Assembly: GCA_025094145.1 (NCBI GenBank)
Contig: JALLLS010000003.1
Location: 868,001-932,000 of the forward strand
Reading direction: 5' to 3'
DNA length: 64,000 nt
Origin: Spinellus fusiger
Taxonomy: Eukaryota > Mucoromycota > Mucoromycetes > Mucorales > Phycomycetaceae
Shown: piece by piece, positions 1-12,237 of the stretch
Numbering within the stretch: position 1 is the first letter of the stretch
Layout of the letters: every line of letters starts with the position of its first letter
Translations under genes and position numbers: made by a program
Notes under the pieces: generated by a model
The model's input: the letters and a program-made list of their open reading frames with translations, nothing else
Databases searched by the model: none
Told to the model about the DNA's origin: nothing

Positions 1-3000
1 AGGGTACACAGGTGATAGGTGACACCATAGCAACAGACCGTCCGTCATTAACCCAACTTTCTCTGATCGCAATGCATTGTGCCATGAATGATAAATGGCA
101 AGAATGTACTATGGTTTATGTTGATAGTTCAGAGTCAATAAAAATATTTCTTCAATCATAAACACCGTCTGTTTCATTAACTCTGTACCAGACACGGCAG
201 GCGATCTCCGCAAGACATTATAGGGCTATAGAGTTATGTTGACAAGACAAAGGTGGTGTTATAATAAGTAGAGTTAGTATCTAAACTAAACCATCTTGAC
301 ATAGGCACTGTCGTCCAGAATGAAAAATAAACCAGCACAAACAATCTCATCTTTTTGCATTCACTTGACAAGAATAAATCACAACAGTAATACTACAGTA
401 ATATTGCAGTGCTAGTAGATCAATACATAAAACTATTTTCTTTATTCATCATCTATGCACTCTACTAAATAGTAGTTTGTGTACCTCAAGTAAACAGGTT
501 TCGTTAGAATAGGTGCTCTAGTGGGTTTACCATAGATGTAAAAAGTATCTAGCAGCTTCATCCTCCGATTCTATCTATTAACATACCACTGTCATTTTTG
601 TTGTTGAAATGGAACTATCGTTATTATGATCCTTTATGATTGTTTCTTTACCTTCTAAAAATAAAAAACATCTCTTGTACTCTCTTTTTATGTAGTACTA
701 CTTGGGACCTTATCCCCTTAACTCCGTAGGTCCTTGGATGCTTCAATGCTTCAATGCTTCAATGTGTCCATAGGTACTTGTGAGATGCCTTGAGAATCTC
801 CATAGGAGTTTAAGTACCATTTGCACCAAAGAGAAGAGTAAACTTTCTATTGGCTACCTATCCAACTACATAAACTAAACTCTTTCTCTTCAATAAAGAT
901 GACTATACAACTTGGTAACAAAAGAGACTCTCTGTTGAATGACACAATTCAATGCAGTATTCTTACTAATTTATGTGCTATGATAAAATATAAAATATAA
1001 AATATACAGTATACATTAGAATAAAATTGCATTCTAATCCAAGACACCAATTCATTTTAAGAAAGGTATAGATTCATACTTTATCTTACAAAATGGATGG
1101 TGGTTTGAGTGAGAGACAATTAACGGCGGATCAAGAGGATGTTTACTTTAACAGCAAATGTGTTTGCAACAATTAATTTACTCTCTATGCAACAGGTGTA
1201 ACATAAAGAAAATGAAGAGAGAGAGAAAGGACTCTGGGTTCTCCACACACATAAGATAACCCATAGCAACAATGACCTGACAAAAAAGAAAGTGTCCCCA
1301 GGGTACATTAAAGAGACAGGCGTTGTGATGTAGACTATCTGATATGCATTATCATCCTTAATGCATGCACACTTTTACAGAATACATGGAATCATTGGTT
1401 ATTCCTACCTGATATTTATTCTTATAAAGTTCAACTGACAGTGTTCAAGAAAGAATATTTCGGTATTCTTATGCTCGTGATTGTCAGTCTTACTTTCTTT
1501 TTCATCAAAGCATAAAAGTTACATTTACCAGACTTATGCATTGTCTATTGTCTATTTCTTTCTTTCTTTGTTAGCAGCCTGCGTCATTATAGCATGTGAA
1601 CTCCTTATGCATGGGGCAGTGATATTATACTAGGAGTTCATAATAGCTTATGAACTTCCAACGCAGTCTGTGAATATCAAATAGCAAAGGATCTTATTAT
1701 TTATTTTTATATCTCCATACTATTCTTTGGTATGACAATGGTCTTTTATTTATAGGTTTTTTAGATATTTAACTTGCTATTATTATCTATAAGTTTGGAG
1801 TCTATAAAGTCAACATCTTATTGTAAGAAATAGGATGAACTCATCACCTATTTCAGTAGAGCTTACTGTAGTATATTTAAAACATAAAGCATAAACGAGA
1901 GCACAAAGATTTAATGAACCACCTACTGATTTTTATTCTGAGAACTACTGTTTTGTTTCCTCACATACTTTTTTCTTTACTGTTTTATTTCAATCAATAT
2001 CAATGCATACTACAGTGTCGTGAAGACTTTTTACCATAATGGGAAGGATCATTCTCTTGAGAATTAGGACTCATATATTACCAAACTAAGAAGAGGACTC
2101 TATCAAATATTGAGATATCGATAGTTCATAGTATTTCGATAGAATACCTCTGAATATATACCATTAGAAAAGTATAAAAGACGTAGTAATTCCATTTAAT
2201 AAACAACAGAGTTTAACTACACGTTCTACTGTTCCGTCTACCTTTGGACTAAAAACCCCAAAGACGACAACAGAGATAAACAAGACCGCTTTTAAGATGA
2301 AGATATTATAGCCTCTTAACTTTGTGTCCTCAGGATTGTCCGAGTTGCTCCAAGTATCCCTCGTTGGATTTCGAATCACCACAGGATGACAGTTATCTTT
2401 TTTTGGTGTCCTGGTTTCCTTGCTGACTTTATGGCCTTTTTGGCTGTCTATTCATAATTATTTACCATCATTTTTTCCCTTATTTTTCCCTCATTGAGGT
2501 TTTATATTCACTTTTCTTTCCGTCTCCTCTCTCTTTGCATTATTATTTTTTCACTTGAGTATTTGAAATGTTTCTATGTTTATCTTAATTATTCAAACGA
2601 TCTTAGAGGGTGACTGATATGCCCAATGCGTGAATAGCAAACCACACCCAAACAATAAAAAATACTTTAAACTATAACCTCTTAACTGAGTCTCAACTCT
2701 TGTAAACAAATAGTAAGAATTCCAATGATGTTTTCACATTTACATGTCCTGGCTGAATTGGACTTTTTTTTTTTTAAAAAAAAAAAAAAACAAGAACAGA
2801 CCCTTTCTCTCTCTTCTTCCTATTGTTGTGGACTGTTTTTATTTACATACTCAACCTATCGGGTATTGTTGTAGATTGACACATTATTCTGATCATTAGT
2901 TGTTGACAGCTTGTATGTAGCTTTCTTTTCTCTATTTATAAGTATGTTATAAATAGTGACAGACGATTGACTCAATACTTCTTTATTCAAATACAGACTT

Positions 3001-4392
3001 TACGTGTAAATCATTTACAATACTCAGTGTCTTGTAACATTCCTCTGACTGGCAGTGTTACTATCTTATCATTCGATTTGAACTTTTCTCTTTCTTTCTT
3101 TAGTGGTGTTTTATTTATTCAATATTGCCTGTTTGGCATTTTACTTGTTGATATACTTCTTTGTAAAGGCTTCATCATGGTTGCTATGATCTATCATCCG
3201 ATCAATGGATGCCAGTGATTTCATAGCTGCCTTTCTTGACACTGTCTTGTATTAGAAAGTGCATTTATAGTACTTTATTCTATTGTCAATTACACTACAG
3301 ATCTTTATCTCATCATCCCCTGTCTATCATGTCATCTACATTTCTAGATAAGACAACTATCAACAGATCTTACTATCATCATGTTTGATGTATAGATTTA
3401 AAAAGAGAGAGAGAGAAATGACACATTCATAAAGCAAGTACATGTATTTACTATCACATCATTGAGCTATAGATTATAGAGAAAGAATAGGGCTCTCTTA
3501 CTGTTCTACAAGAACCCTGTTAAATCTGTATCTCTCTTTTCTCCTGTTTTCAGGGTCTCTGCATGTTTGAGACTCAAAGGAAGTTGAAGTACTTGAATGG
3601 TGACTTGTTTCAATCTTTTATTTTCTAATTTTCTATTCCAAAGCCAATGAGTGCCCATCTTCTGGCTTGGTTTGTTGATGGTTCGTTGACTGTCTAATTC
3701 AGTATGAAAATCCATTATAAGTATTTTCATACTAAAGAGTTGTATGAGTAAGAGAAGAAAAGAAAGAAGAAAGGGCATTGCACTATAGCAATAGACTCAT
3801 TTATTACTATTTCTGTTCTATAGTCTAATATTATAACACAATGAATGGCCATGAAGGATGAAAAACAGTGAATAAACACAAGTTCAATCATATGCAACTA
3901 ACAGACCTCCTCAAGTATCAAAGATAAAGTGAATTGGATTATTAGCCAATCACTTTCAATTTATCATTCTATTGATTGATAGCCTATTCTATAGTCAATA
4001 AAGATAAATAATTGACTAGAGGATGGTATACATTGGCTTGAATGTGCCTAGTGTGAGGACTTTTATGTCCATCTATCTGCCTACATTTCTATCTACATTT
4101 CTATCTATCTATATCACCACCTATCTATCTATATCACCACCTATCTATCTATATCACCACCTATCTATCTATATCACTACCTATCTATCTATTAGGCTTT
4201 TGGTTCTGACTGTAGTGGGTGATACAGTAAAAGACATGCAATAGAATCATTTGATATGATAACAGTCACGAATGTAAATATACACCATCGACATGCATTC
4301 GCCCAAAAACAAGCCAAGAATAAGCAGATATTGGTACTTTTCCATAGTCATAGTAGAGTAGAACAAGGTAGAACAGCCTTCTTATTCATTTA
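1..4392. other. AT-rich gene-free stretch
   Basis: No reading frame here looks like a gene: all are under 100 codons, low in complexity and without recognisable motifs. I see no tRNA-like or rRNA-like segment. Microsatellite tracts are present (AAATAT near 985-1005, a poly-T/poly-A junction near 2764-2790). The composition resembles the transposon-rich spacers further right, so old, unrecognisable repeats are likely, but none could be named. Confidence 0.6.
4101..4192. repeat. 20-bp tandem repeat
   Basis: About 4.6 head-to-tail copies of a 20-bp unit that starts CTATCTATCTATATC and ends ACCAC; the fourth copy has one substitution. It lies downstream of the TMEM14-like gene in non-coding DNA. 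It is a simple minisatellite with no spacers, so it is not a CRISPR array. Confidence 0.9.
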
Positions 4393-4903
4393 TTAGCGGT
4401 AGTCTACAACCTTTTTAGCATAGTAAGCACCCGCAGCCACAGACACCACAGAAAGAACAATAGGGAGGGGCTTCTTGAACTGTGTTTTGATAGTACGAGG
4501 AATCATGCCGCCTGCTAACAACACAGAGGCAGCTACAGCAGTTTCATGGCCATACTCCTGATTTTCCTTAATAAGGTAGCCAGCCACGCCATAGAGAGCA
4601 CCAACACCAATACCAGCCACAAGGGAAGGAATAGAGCGAGTGCGTACAAATCCAGCTACACCTCTGTTTTTGTTTTTAATGAATAAAGTAGTCTATTTCC
4701 CCTCTTTCTACTAATAGTGATGCTAATAGTGATACTTAATACTAAATACTAATAATAATAATAATAATAATACTAAATACTAAATACTAAATACTAAATA
4801 CTAAATACTAAATACTAAATACTACTGTTTCTTCTTCATCTAATTCTATTACTTACCCAGTGGCACTCAAGGCAGCCAAAGTAAAAGCAGTATGAGAAGA
4901 CAT
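4393..4903 (-). CDS. TMEM14 family small membrane protein
   Basis: Two exons, complement(join(4393..4663,4857..4903)), give a protein of about 105 residues, the usual size of the TMEM14 (UPF0136) family. Exon 1 encodes a short MSSHTAF start and joins in frame to a Gly-rich stretch (GGVAGFVRTRSIPSLVAGIGVGA is split by the intron). Three to four hydrophobic segments follow, with the family's small-residue signature around GALYGVAGYL and a basic C-terminus. Family members sit in mitochondrial or other internal membranes, and human TMEM14C takes part in mitochondrial porphyrin transport; whether that role holds here is not known. The intron (4664-4856) has a GTAAGT donor and is enlarged by microsatellites. 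The family call is firm; the cellular role is inferred only from the family. Confidence 0.85.
4731..4823. repeat. AATACTA/AAT microsatellite inside an intron
   Basis: A heptamer repeat (AATACTA type, about eight units) with an embedded AAT trinucleotide run lies inside the only intron of the TMEM14-like gene. Replication slippage explains it. It enlarges an otherwise short fungal intron to about 193 nt. Confidence 0.85.
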
Positions 4904-6578
4904 GAGAATAAAGTAAAAAGTTAAAAATATAAAGAACAGCTGCTACTCCACCCCTACCCCCTTTTCTTTTTCTTTTCTTTTTCTCTCTCTTTCCCTTTCT
5001 GTAAAAAGAAAAAAAAAGAAAAAAAAAGGAATAGACGCGTCTGGAATTTCAGCAATTTATTCATCGGTATTTTTTTTCTCTTTTTTTTCTCTTTTTCTTT
5101 TTGTAGGAATCCTCCAACCGGGAAATTTCGTAACCACGCGTCAACGCTCATGTGTCTAGTGTCCAAAGTACTCGTGGTGGACTATGCACCGTCGTTGATT
5201 CTGGAAATGAATAAAGAATAAAGTGATTTCTTCCTTGAATGCACTATAAAAGTTAAAAAAATAAAAATAAAAAAGAGTCTTGACTATTCCATGTCTGTTC
5301 TGGACTGCAAGAACAGTTTCCAAGACACATTCATGCCTCATAGCAGAGAAAGTAGATTGCCTTTTATTTTTATCTTTGATTCTATACAAATGTGTGTTTT
5401 GTGTGTGTTTTGTTCATTCTTGGCTGCTGCTTCCCTACAGCACTATTGCTTTCATGCATGGATGGCCTGTACAATGAGTCCTTTCTACATTTTTATTTCC
5501 GAGTTCAATAGCAGAAAATAGAAGGCATCCACCCACCCACACACACACACATTTGTATAGAATCCAAAGGGATACATGCATTGGGTCTGTCAATGCAGTG
5601 CCCATGAACTGCTTCTTTCTCTTTCTCTTTCTCTTTTATCAGACAGATCGATGGTGTGTTTGTATTTCTTACTCAGAATCATTGGAGCACTACAGAGAAA
5701 AGGAAAAGGAAAAGAAACAGTAGGTCTTCTCAACAAGATACATGCTGTGGAGATAAGATGCTATCTGTAGTTACTGTGCGTAGAATGACATTGGACTCCT
5801 ATCCACGAGTCTGTCTATTGTTCATAGGGTGTTTTAATCATCTAGCTATTGAATACAGTGCGATAAACTAAGGCAAACAATGATAAATAACCCACTGAGG
5901 AGGAGGTTTTGTGTGTGTGCTATTCATTCTCTGTTGATTCCACTTGGGATGTATTCGCCCTATCCACAATGAACGATGGACTTGCTTGTGTCTCTACCAA
6001 GGGGGCCATTGTTCCTTCTATTCAAAGATAGCTAGATTAGATATAAATATATAAATATATAAATATAAAAAGAGACACTCCCCATCTACTCACTACACTC
6101 CAGTGCAATAAGCAGAACCAATCCACCCAAGCCTATTCTACTTTCTGGACACAATGGGATAGTAAGATATCCAATAAAAACCCACCCTTTATTTTCATCA
6201 AGAAGGATTAAATAATCTACAGTAAGAATCCAACCAATCAACAGTGTATCTTGAGAAAACGGAATAGAAATAATAATAATGAAAACGAACCTTTCCCTTT
6301 TTTTTTTTCTCTTTTCTGTTTTCTCCCCACTGTAGATACCTAAACACACCTAAACACACCTAAACACCCATCCATAGACAAGCAAGGCGTGTAGCTATCT
6401 TTCTCTATAGACACCTCCCCTCCTCTTTTATATAGATAGATACTTGTATCTATTTATCTATTCTCCCTACACACTTCTACACACTTCTACACACTTCTAC
6501 AACCCTTCCACACACCAGACAAAGAACACTCCAGAGTGTCTATCACAAGAAAGAAAGAAAGAAAAAAGAAAAAGAAGA
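4904..6578. other. Spacer without a convincing gene
   Basis: Long pyrimidine/purine tracts (4968-5105, 5600-5640, 6285-6320), a CA repeat near 5533-5552 and an ACACTTCTAC repeat near 6470-6500 dominate. Short frames exist on both strands, but none extends across plausible splice sites or shows a domain. The last 150 bases, pyrimidine-rich with several tandem CACTTCTACA units, are the probable promoter and 5' UTR of the AT-hook gene. Confidence 0.5.
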
Positions 6579-7445
6579 ATGAACCAGCAAGACAAGGAAC
6601 AAGTCAAAGGAGGGCGCCAGAGATTAGGCAGACCACGTAAAATAACACAAGAACAAGAAAAAGAAAAAAAGGTTGCGTTTGAGAAGATATCTCGTGATGC
6701 CAAAGAGGGAAAGGAAAAGGCATCAGAGGCCCCCAGAAAGCGCGGAAGACCTCCCAAATCAGCCCAGGGCATCCCAGCCGCTGTGGGTGCTAAGCAAAAG
6801 ACAGCCAGTGAGTCCAAGAACAAGACACAGCATGTAAAAGAGTCGGTGGCGTCAGTAAAGACAGTAAGCTCAGTAGAGTCACAGACAGCCACGGGGGCGG
6901 TCTCTGAGGTGGTGCCAGGCAGAGGGGAGTCTGTGGGTGGGCTTGAGAATGGCAGTGTCTCTCGCTCTGGCCACACGACAGAGGAAAAGGACAAAAAGGA
7001 AGATGTCTTTGATACATCTGACCGTAGAAGAGGACGATCCGCCAGAAAGGAGAACGACAAGGTGGAGATGATAGAGTCCTTGGGTGTCTCTCATGGGGAT
7101 TCTATTTCACCTGTAAGTTGTTCCTTCTCTTATAGGAAGTCTATTCTTGTTGGCCCATGTCCATCCACACCCATCACCTTGCACACGTCTGTTCTAAAAC
7201 AAACTTCTCCACTTCTCCTTGTCACGCCATTCTCACTCATTTCGTGGATGAACCTTTTGTTTTTTGTTTTTGTTTTTTGTTTTCTATAGCCTGTAAATAG
7301 AAAGAGAGGAAGACCCAGTAAAGAAAGCATGCTGGCCTCAATGAAGGAGTCAGCACCAGCATCTGTGCCAGCATCTGTGCCAGCATCAGTACTAGCAGAA
7401 CCCGCCAAGAGAGGACCCGGCAGACCCAAGAAGATTAGAAAATAG
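6579..7445 (+). CDS. AT-hook DNA-binding protein
   Basis: Two exons, join(6579..7112,7290..7445), give 229 residues. The chosen ATG follows a purine-rich leader (AAGAAAGAAAGAAAAAAG); the frame is open further upstream, but that part is not protein-like. Four AT-hook motifs are spread along the chain: LGRPRK near residue 16, RKRGRPPK near 52, RKRGRPSK at the start of exon 2, and PGRPKK six residues before the stop. The rest is Lys/Ser/Glu-rich and predicted disordered, with a short APASVPASV repeat. AT-hooks bind the minor groove of AT-rich DNA, as in HMGA-type chromatin proteins, so a nuclear architectural or regulatory role is likely. No second domain identifies a particular complex. The intron has a GTAAGT donor and a TATAG acceptor. 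Confidence 0.8.
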
Positions 7446-7576
7446 TCTTCTTCTTTATTCTTTGAAAATACCTAAAATACCACACACATAGTACGACGAC
7501 TGTTCAAAGCATAAACTATCACCCCCTTTCTTTTCTCTCTTTCTTTTCTCTTTCTACTAGTGATAAGTTGGCATGG

Positions 7577-9255
7577 TTAGAATTGTAAACGCGTATTGGC
7601 CATCACTGCCATTTGTCGCCATTGTCCATGAATGTCTGCCTTCCATAGGCGAAGTTTACCATCATCTCCCGAAGAAGAAAGAATAGTTCCAGTCACATTC
7701 CACTCCACTCTCCACACCTAACAAAAGAGAAAAGGTGTATAACCATGCATCGATGGGCAGAGAGACCAGAAGAAGAAGAGAGGAAGAAGAAAAGGAATTT
7801 ATTCTTTATACCAATCTATATCTATGTCTATATCTATATCTATGTCTATACGCACACACACTCTTCTTCTTCCTCTCTTTCTCTCTAGTGACTTACCTCT
7901 GCATGATGATCTTCAAGAGAGGCGACGAGTTCTACATGGAAAGACCTGTGGCCCATACGACTGCTGCTACTGTTGCTATGGAGTTTGCCAAAAGAGTGGG
8001 ATTTCTGCAATGAGTGGCCTGTCGATGGAATGTCGGTGATCTTAAAGATACGCACATGGTGATCCTTGCAGGCAGTGGCAATCAATTGATAGGAGCGTGC
8101 CATACTAGGGGCCCAGCTCACATCGTGGACTTCCTGTGTATGTTCAGGCAGGTATTCTGCTGGGTACCATCGATTGTGTCCATCATGCTTGAAGATCTAG
8201 AGCCATGTTATTCTTCCATCTGTCCATCTACTTGTCTACTTGTCCATCTACTTGTCCATCTACTTGTCTACTTGTCCATCTACTTGTCCATCTACTTGTC
8301 CATCTACTTGTCTATTGGCTTACCCTTGCGCCAATCTCTTTCCCTAGTCCAACCACCATCAGTGCTGTGGCTGTGCGATTCGGGCACCAGTCAATGCAAT
8401 ACCCACTGTCCGCATCCACAGGTGTATGCACAGTAGCAGGTGTGCCTGTCTGCAGAGTATTGGTGGGGCCTGGTGAAATCCCCTGACTCACATTCAATGG
8501 GTTGCTGGTAAAGGGAGAGGGCATGTAGGGCTGTGCGTCCAAATGACTTGCCTGTGAACTGTTGCTCGAACTGGTGCTGTTGGTGTGTGCAGGCTGCTGT
8601 GTCTTGGCAGTCTCTGGAACAAACGAAGATGCAATTTCAAACTCCTCCATCTGTGACCATTGAGCCAGGTTGGTGGGTTCCAAGGCCTCATACACACGCA
8701 CCATGCCATCCACAGAACAGGTCGCCTGTCCACCCAACCAACACAACACATCAACACATCAGCAAACACAACGTCAGGTCACACCCCTTCCTATCTGTCC
8801 TGTTCTCTTACCAGTCTCAAGGCACCCTGGATTGGACTAAAAGCAATGTCCAGCACCGCCCCCTGTGATTCTACAAGACGAAATCGCTCGGCCCATCGCT
8901 TTTGACTGTTTTTGGGCTCTGTATTCCACACCCACACAAGTCAGACGGATGAATATCAAATAGAAGCGTCGTTACCAACAGAGAGCTCTTCCCATATCTT
9001 TACTTGTCGATCAAAAGAGCAGCTGGCAATCACCTGGCCATACTCGGGATGAGCCCAAATAGCCTTGAGAATAGAGGAGTCGTGGGCCTTCCATGTGTCG
9101 TTGAGTTCCCATACAGCAGCCTCCTCATCCTCAACAAAGTCCCATACTTTGAGGCGTTGGTCTGAGGAACATGTGACAAGTCTTTTCCCATAAAAGTCGT
9201 AGGCTACGTCGTGAATAAGGTCTTCATGTGCAGTGTCGAGGGTGGTGATACTCAT
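7577..9255 (-). CDS. SEH1: Nucleoporin Seh1 (WD40 protein)
   Basis: Five exons, complement(join(7577..7717,7897..8196,8324..8725,8812..8918,8976..9255)), close in frame to 409 residues. The N-terminus matches the Seh1 pattern: TAHEDLIHDVAYDFYGKRL, then CSSDQRLKVWD, and WAHPEYGQVIASCSFDRQVKIWEE. Later WD repeats include ATCSVDGMVRVYEA, VHDVSWAPSMARSYQLIATA and the closing SSSGDDGKLRLWKA. A Ser/Asn/Pro-rich insert of about 60 residues (exon 3) separates blades, as is common in fungal orthologs. Seh1 belongs both to the Nup84/Nup107 Y-complex of the nuclear pore and to the SEA complex that controls TORC1. Sec13 is the closest alternative, but the sequence pattern favours Seh1. The gene ends 131 bp from the convergent AT-hook gene and is divergent with the DUF2358 gene. 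Confidence 0.92.
8213..8314. repeat. 12-bp tandem repeat in a SEH1 intron
   Basis: Roughly nine copies of a 9-12 bp unit (CATCTACTTGTC and a shortened CTACTTGTC) fill most of the 127-nt third intron (8197-8323). The repeat ends just before the splice donor (on the minus strand) and leaves both splice sites intact. Confidence 0.85.
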
Positions 9256-9412
9256 GGCCAAGAGAAAGAGAGAGAAGGAGAGAGAAGGAGAGAAAGAGGT
9301 GTGTTTTGGGGTGTATGGCATGTGACGTGGATGGACTTTTTCTTTTTCCCTTTCTTTTCCCTTTCTTTTCCCTTACCTTTCCTTACTTTCCATTCTCTTA
9401 TTACATTCTGTT
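9256..9412. promoter_or_regulatory. Shared upstream region of two divergent genes
   Basis: Only 157 bp separate the start codons of SEH1 (-) and the DUF2358 gene (+). The SEH1-proximal half is a GAGA-type purine run and the other half a CTTTTCCC-type pyrimidine run. A bidirectional promoter is the simple reading, inferred from spacing and composition; no specific factor site was identified. Confidence 0.45.
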
Positions 9413-10280
9413 ATGCTGTGTTTACGTTGGATCCACAGCAGACCCTTGTGGAGACAGAAGGACGTGTGTGCCCCTGTCTTTTATGGGTGTGTGCCGAAAA
9501 GAAATAGACTCAGTACATTCTCCTCTGCTTATGAAATACGAAAGAGTCATGGTAAAGAGCTCGTTTTCTCTTTCTCTCCTTCATGTACCCACCTATGCCA
9601 TGGACAGAATGACTTACTTGTATATGGTATACACCACACCACGCCACACTACTCCACGCCACTCTCTATAAGCAATTGAAGTACTACAGCAGGAACTTCC
9701 CGACTTCTTCCACCACGGCATGCGTACGTCTAGTATCTACGCCCCCACCATTGTACTTTCTGACCCACACTACACTCGGCTGTCTGTGCAGGGACGGACT
9801 CCCTACCTGACCATGGCCCGTACCTTGCAGTGGAGTCTGTGGCTGTATTTTGACAGAGTAGAGATAGACATTGTACGCATGAAAATGCGTCCTCCTTCTC
9901 TTGGCTACACTGCTAACCCACCCCTCACCACCACCACCACTACCACTACCACAACAACAACAACACACCACGATGCCTACCAAAGCACCCGTCCTGTGCA
10001 ATGCCTTGAGATGCGGTGGTGTCTCCAGGGCACACCCCGCTCCTTGTTTGGACTGCATCGGTGGCTAGGCACCCCACCCTCCCTACGCCAGGTGGAGGGC
10101 ATGTTTGTCTATGGATTCAATGGCCAGGGGTACATCTGCGAACACTCCATTCAGAGCATGTTGCCTCCTCCTCATCGGTGCATTGTATGGCTCCACTCAT
10201 GGAGTGCTCGATTGCAGACATATTTGGATGGAAGGCGGCGGACTGAATTGGCAGGGACTTCCTACAAGACCCTCGAATGA
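9413..10280 (+). CDS. DUF2358 / C6orf136-like, probably mitochondrial
   Basis: Two exons, join(9413..9551,9673..10280), give 248 residues. Exon 1 supplies an Arg-rich N-terminus without acidic clusters, compatible with mitochondrial import. The body follows the DUF2358 layout of human C6orf136: LQQELPDFF, then YAPTIVLSDP, QGRTPYLTMARTLQWSLWLYFDRVEIDI, RWCLQGTPR, and VEGMFVYGFNGQGYICEHSIQSMLPPP near the C-terminus. A poly-Thr run (about 13 residues, from ACC/ACA codons near 9930-9965) interrupts the middle of the domain and is probably a loop expansion. The molecular function of the family is unknown. The family assignment comes from remembered pattern similarity; the exon 1 boundary is the weaker part of the model, although the phases close exactly. 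Confidence 0.65.
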
Positions 10281-10583
10281 ATGACACCCGAGTAGCGAGT
10301 GGAGAAGGAGAAGCTGTTGATTGTGTTTTTTTTATTATTATTATTATTATTATCATCATTGCAGGGAGGTACTAGTAAGAGGATTATATAAAGTGTAAAA
10401 AAACGTGGAGTGTAAATAGTAAAAAAGAAAAAAAGAAGAAAGAATACATGCAAGTAAAGTGAGCTTAGATAAGGCGAGGCGAGGTGAGGTGAGAAGGTGA
10501 GGTGAAGAGTAAGCCAGTCTTGTATCCACCTGTTCTGTTCTATTCTATTCTATTGGATCGAGTTGAGCTGGGTTGGACCTGCT

Positions 10584-11606
10584 TTACAAGGACTTCTCCT
10601 TTGCCTGCTCTTGCTTCAGACGAGCCTCCTTCTGTTGCTGACGGAAGGCACGGTACTTGACGTCAGTGCCAAGAAGATAATCCCACCAGCGGAAGGAGGA
10701 GGCGTAGTTGCCAACAAATGCCTGGTGGTGGTAATCGTGATGGTCGGCTCCAGCCCAGAATGGCACCCAGTGACGAAGGGACCATGGGAAGTCATAGCCA
10801 GAGTGCGCATCCACAGCCTGCATCAATCGACACACAATCCACAGCAACATGGTCACCAAATGCATGTTCCATTTGGGATCCATGTGGAGGGCAACAACAA
10901 TCGAGTGGTAAAGAAGAGGACTGCCTACTGTGCCAAGACCAAGAATGGCTGTTTCCACAGGGTGGGCGTACTCAGCAGCCATGCCCAGAGGAGCAACGTA
11001 TTCGTGGTGGACTTTGTGAACTCTCTTGTAAAAGGGTGGCCAGTGCATGAATCGGTGCATTACATAGTGGTAAAAGTCCTCTACAAAGAAGAAGATGGCT
11101 ATCTGCACAGCCATTGTGCTCCTACCATACACACAGATAGATGAGATCAACAAACACAGCGCACAGTGCACAGTGCACAGTGGACTTACCAAAGGGGAAA
11201 AGGTGCACTAATGTCCATGCCAAAATAGCTGGCCATTGGATAAAAGCCAAAGATCATTGGGCCCTCAAAGGCAAAGTGCTGGAATAGAACATGCTTGACA
11301 CATTTCCAGTATTCTTCCCGGGTGTTTTCTTTTTTCTACAAAGAGACACCATTAGCACACAACGGCACTCATAAGAAGAAGAAGAAAAAGAAAAAACCCC
11401 CTCACCTCTTGTATCTTGTAGCGCTGGAAAGAAGGAATAAAGTCACAGATAAAAAACGGGAGGAACCGTCCAAAGTACACAACCTCGTGCATGAGAAAGG
11501 CAAAAATACCTGTCACAATAAGAGGGTTGCGGTCTTGGTACATGTTCATCCACTGTGTTTCGCACCAGTTGAGCTCATAGCCCTCTGGTAGAAGGGTGGA
11601 ATTCAT
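10584..11606 (-). CDS. ERG25: C-4 methylsterol oxidase
   Basis: Three exons, complement(join(10584..11121,11190..11335,11406..11606)), give 294 residues (yeast Erg25 has 309). The enzyme oxidises the C-4 methyl groups of sterol intermediates in ergosterol synthesis, in the endoplasmic reticulum membrane, with Erg26, Erg27 and Erg28. The three histidine boxes of the fatty-acid-hydroxylase superfamily that hold the di-iron centre are intact: HRFMH, HKVHHE and HDYHHQ. Hydrophobic membrane segments precede and separate them, and the [11 protein letters not shown] and [10 protein letters not shown] stretches are typical of Erg25 rather than of Erg3 or Sur2. The C-terminus is Lys-rich (KEKSL) and could serve ER retention. 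The gene is convergent with the DUF2358 gene, 303 bp apart. Confidence 0.93.
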
Positions 11607-12237
11607 AGCAGAGATAGAATAAAATATAAAAATGTAAAAATATTAAAATATTAAAAGGGAACGGAAGTGCTTAAATAAGAGAGAAAGAGAAAGAGAGAAA
11701 ATGAGAATAAGAGAGAGAGAATAAGAGAGAGAAAGAGGAAATGTCCAATGAAACGAGGGATGGCGGGTGCTTCCCTACAGTTCCGATAGCCAATCAAATG
11801 ATACCAAAGAAGAAATGACACGTGGTAGATAGAGATGACTATGGAAAACAACACGCTTCGGAGCAACAGTAGAGTGACTTATTTTTATCTTGACAGAGCC
11901 GATTTCAAAAGCATGCCATCGGTTGTCATGACAGCCATCGACAGTGCATTATACTCAAACAGGAAGGGATAGAGTGACTGAGGGTCACCCCCTTTATTGG
12001 GTAGACTCCGCTACCATGACAACTGAGCTGTCTGTTGTGCCGCCTGGATGCTGTCTCCGCCTCCGTCAAGGCTCCACTCACCGCTTTGGATTCTGATGAG
12101 TCTAGACACAGCAGCCCATCCACCTTCACTCGCTTGCTTACAAACAGAATATTTCCTCACGCGTTCATTTCTCTCTCTCTCTCTCTTCCTTTTTTTTTTG
12201 ATTGGAGAGAAGTCTATGCTTACACACCAACCCACTA
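11607..12237. other. ERG25 upstream region, ending at a transposon
   Basis: This is probably the ERG25 promoter side, with GA-rich runs at 11680-11745. Around 11900-12150 the DNA is less AT-rich than the neighbouring spacers and open on both strands for 65-75 codons, but no domain is recognisable. It may be a leftover exon of a gene displaced by the adjacent transposon. It ends at the TA dinucleotide (12236-12237) that flanks the element. Confidence 0.45.

Noticed and set aside
2340..2395. tRNA-like TTCGAATC motif
   Set aside because: No acceptor stem or anticodon arm can be formed around it on either strand.
6497..7060. 187-codon minus-strand frame rich in Ser/Phe
   Set aside because: Antisense shadow of the AT-hook gene, without protein-like features.
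8213..8314. Regular repeats that could suggest a CRISPR-like array
   Set aside because: Units are directly adjacent without unique spacers and lie in an intron of a nuclear fungal gene. The same applies to the repeats at 4101-4192 and 26893-27170.
10262..10453. Short minus-strand frames rich in Phe/Ile/Asn after the DUF2358 gene
   Set aside because: They are translations of an ATT/TTA microsatellite and poly-A/T tracts in the intergenic region.
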